64,000 nt of DNA from Rhyzopertha dominica. Its lineage: Eukaryota > Arthropoda > Insecta > Coleoptera > Bostrichidae. The stretch lies in contig QCXZ01000138.1 in the NCBI GenBank assembly GCA_025024175.1, forward strand, positions 53,353,092 through 53,417,091, written 5' to 3'. Made by a program: the position numbers and the translations under genes. This document shows, piece after piece, positions 58,501-64,000 of this stretch (position 1 is its first letter; each line of letters begins with the position of its first letter). The notes below the pieces were generated by a model. That model was not told where the DNA came from, did not search any database, and saw only the letters and a list, made by a program, of their open reading frames with translations.

Positions 58501-59569
58501 CACGCTAATCCACACTTATTTAGACAGAGAACCCCAAGAATTACTTTTTACACATCTTGAGTTTCATAGACTTCATAGACTCCCTCTTTACTTCTTTTTG
58601 CACATGTAAAATAATAATAGATCATAGACAAAGGAAATACACAAACATTTTTTACAAAATATATGTCTAAGTATGCCAAAAAAAGAAATCGTAAACGTAC
58701 ATAACATAATAAAAAAATGTAAAGAAAAAGAATGTTTCAATAGTTCAAAAGAACTTTGTCTTCGAAGAATGTATATCTAAAAATACTCTATTTGCTTTGT
58801 GAAATTACTGGAACATAAAAAAATTATTTCTTTGCTGTAATTTTCCGAAATACACTTCTTCGATTTAAATTTTCCAACCCAGATACCAGCGGTCATCAAA
58901 CTAGACTGTAATAGTTTTCAAGCATAATACTAACACTATTATTTTTATCTTCATCCAATGACAAATTTTGGGTATCTTTGTCTCCTGCATAAGACAATTC
59001 CTTCTTCATCTTCACTTGTTTCCAAACTAGTTTCAAATTCAAGAGTATTTTCTGTCACAACAGCTGTGCTGATCCTTCCAAGTTGTTTGAATGAATTAAG
59101 ATTATTTCATTGTACAAGTTTCTAGGTACAACGATCTGAGAATCTTTGTTTTTTTTTCAGGAATAGTGCGCACGTACCTTTTTATGTCAACACTTTTATC
59201 TTTAGGGAGAGTAAAAAATCAATAAGTTCATAAAATTTGCCTCCAAACTTTGGTTGTAACTGTTGCTGTTTTAAGTGAATATTATCAATGTTTTCTTTTT
59301 GCTTTAATATATTTAAAAGAATGTACATACACTCTCCATTAAAGTACTATTTTTATTTGGCGCCCTGTTACTTATATCAAAAATATACCCACACATGGTC
59401 ATTAGAAATTTGAGTAATTTTTACACGGTTTAGTCTGTCACTGCTTCAATTTTCATTAAAAAGCCAGCAGACGTAAAATGTGAAGTAAAACGCGTGGTTT
59501 TAGGTCAGGTTTTAGCAGTTGAGAGTTTTGTTTTGTGGGCTATGCACATGCGCGCATGCCCAAATTAAC

Positions 59570-59655
59570 AAATCACATCCAGACACATCCACTCAACAAA
59601 TTCAAACACATCCAGGCCACATCCGAGCAGTTGTACAAACACATCCCCCTCGCTA
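59570..59655 (-). repeat. GGATGTG tail repeats of the RTE-like element
   Basis: On the minus strand GGATGTGTTTG, GGATGTGGCC, GGATGTGTTTG, GGATGTGTCT, GGATGTG follow directly after the RT relic at 59640. RTE-type elements often end in short tandem repeats, so this is read as the 3' tail. Confidence 0.6.
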
Positions 59656-61110
59656 TCCATTATTGTAATGCCTTTCACTCTTCGTAGGTATTTAATTTCT
59701 GCAGCCTATAATTTACTTCATGTTTCACACCCAAAAGTGAGTACTGGTCTGTATATGGACTCGAAAGTTATGATTTTATGTTCTGTCGAAACCTCTTTCT
59801 TCGAAATGTGGGGCTGCACTATCAATACGCTCATTTATCTCAATTCCTCGTTTCCTGTAACCTTTATCGTTACCCCCAGGTACTTAAACTTTGTCACTTG
59901 CTCTACCCGTTCACCGTTGACACTGATATTTAAATGTTGTGACTGTTTTGCTATTATCATCACTTTAGTTTTACCTACATTTACCTTCATATTGTATTTT
60001 AACAGTTCACTATGTCCTGTAGGTTTTTCTCAGAATTAGCCAACAGCACTATATCATCAGCATATACACAATGTCTTATGCCCACTTGTTTTAAGTTTCT
60101 ATGTCCAATAGACATTTTATTTGTTCTAGAATCACATGTTTTTATAATGTTATCCAGTACAACAGAAAACAAAAGAGGGATCAACACATCTCCTTGCCGT
60201 GGTCCATTATTATTGTAAAACATTTTGACTCCATGTTTTCAGCTCTCATGTAATTTTGGTTTTCTCTGCGTATGCTTTTTATTGCTACATCTCCTTTGTG
60301 TACACCTCTTCTGGCTTTCTATCAACGGCCTTTTCTAAATCTATAAATGCCATATATCATTCCTGTTGTTGCGTTTTGCATTTGTCTATAACTTGCCTTG
60401 TCTTTCGCATTATGCCCTTTCCTGAAGCCACTCTATGATTCGCATAGTTGAGGTTCAACAGTTTCTCTCACCCTTTTTTTTTCTAGAATGCGTTCATATA
60501 TTTTTGTTGCGACACATAAAAGGGTAATTCCTCTACAGTTATTTCAATTTTTCATGTACCCTTTTTTGTGTACTAGCACAAAACCAATCTTGAACTATTT
60601 TCTTACGTTTCCAGGCGTTTTTAGAAATATCGTGCAATAACATCAAACCTGTTTCTCCCATTTGTTTGAATATTTCAGCTGGCAAACCGTCGTGCCCTGA
60701 AACTTTGCCGCTTTTTGTATACTTTATTGCATTTATTTCAGTTATCGACATCCCCCTTTTCTCTAGTTGTTGTTGCTCCAATTTTTATATATATTCTGTT
60801 TATTATTCACACACAGTAGTTCCTGAAAATACTCCCGCCATTTGTTCATTATTTCAACTCCCGTTGCCAGTATATTTCCCTTTTTATCTTTCCCGTTCTT
60901 TACTGTATCCTTAAGTACTCTGTAGAATAGTTTTTCATTTCCTTTTCTTTTATCTTCTATGCGTCTACCAAACAGTTCAAACCCATATTCTCGCTTTTGA
61001 TTGTTGTACAAGGTTTTTAAGTTTAATTGTTTGTGTTTTGTATTTTACGTACGTCTCTTTTGACTTTTGTTATTAAAATTTTGAACCAAATTCATCAATA
61101 TCACCGTCTG
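59640..61110 (-). pseudogene. RTE-like reverse transcriptase, degenerate but spanning the RT core
   Basis: Read from 61110 downward. First EYGFELFGRRIEDKRKGNEK and LFYRVLKDTVKNGKDKKGNI (region before RT), then SGKVSGHDGLPAEIFKQMGE and WKRKKIVQDW. After a shift, NCRGITLLCVATKIYERILE and SGFRKG follow, then AFIDLEKAVDR-like text (motif A), GPRQGDVLIPLLFSVVLDNI (motif B region), YADDIVLLANSEKNLQDI (motif C), and [17 protein letters not shown]. All blocks are in order with several stops and shifts. The endonuclease domain is not found upstream, so it is 5' truncated. It resembles the 30.2-30.8 kb copy. Confidence 0.88.
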
Positions 61111-62160
61111 CTCAAACCATTGCATTATTGTAGTTGAGTTGAAAAAGTTATGCTAATTTTACCTCTGTCATATTTTTAGTGGTATAATCTCGACCTAATG
61201 ACTGCATTATATAGGTTTCTCTACGTTGCAAAGTTTTTACAACTGTGGATTGTCGATTGGCTATAATCAGTAACCGGGAGCATNAAATGGTTTAATGTTC
61301 ATAAACGGTGAACTACTAAAACGAACAAACACCTTCTAATATTATCATTCAGCATCAGATATGCACAAAAGCCATTTCCTCATCTTCACGACTTGTGCTT
61401 AAAGGAGATCCATTTCAACGACAAACACCCCCGTCTGGATTCAGGTGGCAAGCAACACGGCCACGCTCCAGTTCCGAAGTGCATCGTCAACAATTGCATT
61501 TCTCGCACATACGCCTGAAGCAGCCTGCATTTAACTTTAAAACTCACCGCGGCTGTAATCACCATTAGATGGAACAGCTAGCTGTTTTCTCACAGCTTTT
61601 ATTTCACTTCACGTCTCCTCTGTTGGATGTGGATTTTGTTTTCTGCACCGGAATAACGAGTGTGCATGTAGCATAAAATCGTAACAGATCACGGCTAAAT
61701 ACTAATGAGTACAGTCTATTCTTCCGCATCAGTGTTCAAGAATGTTTCAGGAACTTTTGTTATAATAACGTTGTTTGCTATTCGTTTAGTTATCTTAAGT
61801 AACATCTTAAAAGATAGATGAGCATGAGATATTTCAGATAGTGTAGTCTTCAAACCAACAAAGCGGGCTGCAATGTTATGTTGGTTTAATTTTGAGTATG
61901 ACTTTCTTAAAATCCATATCTTCCTTTAAATCATTAATTAACTTTCTTCTTAAAAGAAATAGGGATGGATTGAGATGCCCAATTGTATTGATTGTTTCAC
62001 TTTGAATCAGGAAAAATGTTGTATTAGCTTTACAGTCATTTATTGATGTGAAACTGAGAAGACCATTACGTGCTATATTATCACAAGTACATTGTACACA
62101 ATGACACAAAGATTTAACTTCGCGAAATCAAACTTATCCACTTTATTAACAAAAGTGTAA
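61111..62160. other. Non-coding stretch
   Basis: No supported gene; N at 61284. A modestly GC-richer patch at 61400-61560. Confidence 0.4.
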
Positions 62161-62200
62161 AGGACAAAGCGCTCTCAGCTGATGGCAGCCATCATCAGTG
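62161..62200 (-). other. Hammerhead-like motif, copy C
   Basis: The minus strand reads CACTGATGAT, then GGCTG-CCAT-CAGC (a 4-5 bp hairpin), then TGAGAGCGC, where relatives would have CGAAAGCGC. CTGATGA is intact; the GAAA box is mutated to GAGA. An AATAAA box follows about 45 bases on. Confidence 0.4.
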
Positions 62201-62329
62201 CCTACCACAATGAAAAGAGCCACAAAAGAATTTAAATTAAAGGTGACATTGTCAAACTGGAAATAAGCAGCCTCGACTTCAAACAAAAAGTAGCCTGCGT
62301 GTCAAGCGTGGAAAGCTTACCTACCCCTC

Positions 62330-62720
62330 TGAAAATAATTGCACATCTGGTCCTCTGATCCCATTACACCTCGGAATAGGTGTCGCCCCGGTCACCTAAT
62401 AAAGTATAAACTGGGCGAAGTGCGCCCCCGGGGGACCACCCTAAAACGACGTTAATATCATCTATCGACGAGTTTAATTATCAAGGCAAGCTTTACTAGA
62501 TTACAGAGCAATTTGCGCGCCGATGGTTCCCTCCAGCGGACGTTCTCAGTCGCTGGCCTAACGCAGTATTAATTGGCTCCTTGATTGATGGCGTGTTTGT
62601 TTGTTTTTCGAAACGTTTTTCGTGTTTTTCCGCGCTCAACCCTCTCTGATTGCCACCGAGACGCCCAGCGGACGGTTAGTGCAGCGGAGCGTCAATCTGG
62701 AGGACTTCGGTGGGACAGAT
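62330..62720. promoter_or_regulatory. GC/CpG-rich island
   Basis: A GC-rich block (GGGCGAAGTGCGCCCCCGGG; GCCACCGAGACGCCCAGCGG) with an initiator-like TTAGTG near 62678. Candidate promoter; no adjacent ATG-containing exon is recognisable on either strand. The rest of the window to 64000 shows nothing supportable. Confidence 0.3.
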
Positions 62721-64000
62721 GGTTGCTAGATACATGAGATTATGGAGGGTGGGAAGTGGAGTTTTTGATACGTATTTTGATAGAACATCAGTAGTAAAGA
62801 TCCTTGTTTGTTGGTCATTATTGTACCCTTGGCAAGCGAGAATAATATGGAACAGAAATGCACATCACGTACATTGGACCAGATGCTAAGGTACAGGTAC
62901 TCAAGGCAGTCAATCTGGATATGTGCCTTTAGAACGATTTTACGTGTCTTCAAAGGAATGAATTCCTTTTCATGGAACTGAGATTCAATCAGTGGTTCGG
63001 TTCACTTGCTCTTTATATAAGTAGCTACCTACATACAGTTACACATCTCTGTTCATATAGTACAAATATGAAAACGCAAATTTATTGCGAATAATCTAAC
63101 TTTAGACTTGAGAAACACGTGTCTTGTGTTCTATGATGATTACCCTGATATGATTAATGTGCCACTAGCCATTTTAATTTCCTCAAACTGTACTAATGTA
63201 GAGCAATAAATTTCTGTCTGCAATGAACGACACGCAATGCGATTACTATTCATTTATGTCGCGAAATGAGACTCTAATGACGTAAAGAGCCTATTATTAT
63301 GTGTTCCCAAACTTGCTAATATCGTATTTAACAGTAAATAGGTACATGAAAGTTATCGAACGTCTTCAAATGGACGAGATAAATATTCTCCAATGCAAAA
63401 GACACAATAGTTTGTCCCAGTGTCAGTAACATACAAATACAACTCGTCATAAATATATTTGAGGTATTAATTCATTGTATTACATTGTATTGATGTGGGG
63501 CCAAAGGCATAAACGAAAGATGATTCCTGCTACTATGAATAATGGTAACAGTACGGCATTTAATTCTATTTATATGTCAGTTTTTCGAAGTACTTTTCAT
63601 ATGTCTGTTAATCGCCATAGTTCATCTCAATTAGCTGTAAATAAACATGTTTCTGTTCCCTTAATAACTTGGACAATATTAGAAAAGAGGATATAAGCTA
63701 TTTCAAAACCGGGAATGAGTAGATAGTCTGTTGACTCCTTTTCAGATGATTTTAATTAAATTATTGAGACAAGGTGTCTTAGAATTTGGAAAAACTGTAG
63801 GAACCCGTTAAAAAGTACACATAAGCGTAGTATGTAATGTATATAACTACCAAGTAGTTCGTATACGTCTAGCAGATAGATCTTTCTTAATGAATTGATT
63901 TAGATCTTATCAGACTGGCACATTATTTCTGCGAGGACTGCATTCCTTCTTTCTCAAACACTTTTATCTTTAAAAAAAAAACAATCAAAATATTGTCAGC

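Noticed and set aside
58156..58560. 134-codon plus frame with His/Pro/Ser repeats
   Set aside because: Low-complexity product of the CACATCC repeats; not gene-like.
1..64000. CRISPR array, bacterial operons or prophage
   Set aside because: No regularly spaced repeats with unique spacers and no bacterial gene organisation; the introns and element types are those of an insect.

Overview
This window is AT-rich, intron-rich eukaryotic DNA, most probably from an insect. Evidence: spliced exons with GT-AG boundaries, a gene matching the insect Skeletor family (DM13 domains), and relics of mariner, piggyBac, Jockey/CR1-like and RTE-like elements typical of arthropods. A beetle is plausible, but the sequence does not prove the order. 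Scattered single Ns suggest a draft assembly.

The only protein-coding gene I can support lies on the minus strand between 13.8 kb and 4.9 kb. Five exons (13661-13801, 11503-11681, 9062-9224, 7514-7773, 4896-5393) join in phase and give 412 residues: two tandem DM13 domains, then a glutamine-rich tail ending in a stop. The first four exons match Skeletor closely. The tail replaces the DOMON region that follows in the long Skeletor form, so this looks like a short isoform with its own last exon. The signal-peptide exon is not visible; it must lie above 13.8 kb, possibly beyond the window.

Other parts are mobile-element debris and non-coding DNA. 0-1.5 kb: truncated Jockey/CR1-like element. 4.27-4.40 kb: small hAT-like MITE with flanking repeats. 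7.9-8.4 kb: broken mariner in a Skeletor intron. 13.2-13.4 kb: probable transposon ORF relic. 14.18-14.50 kb: near-perfect 320-bp inverted repeat. 17.9-18.4 kb and 50.6-51.2 kb: decayed reverse transcriptases. 19.6 and 35.9 kb: DDE transposase scraps. 28.8-29.0 kb: piggyBac scrap. 30.2-30.8 kb and 59.6-61.1 kb: two related RTE-like reverse transcriptases, the second followed by GGATGTG-type tail repeats.

From 13.8 to 64 kb no convincing coding exon was found. This stretch holds several GC/CpG-richer islands in AT-rich DNA (about 24.5, 34.0-34.4, 44.8-45.1, 51.5-51.9, 54.0-54.2, 55.9-56.2, 57.5-57.8, 62.3-62.7 kb), which are candidate promoters or enhancers. It may be one very long first intron of Skeletor or intergenic regulatory DNA.

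The most unusual non-coding signal is a recurrent motif, CTGANGA-N-hairpin-GAAA, at five places (8.45, 14.2/14.4, 24.5, 46.55, 62.2 kb). It resembles the hammerhead ribozyme core and may mark remnants of Penelope-like or similar elements.
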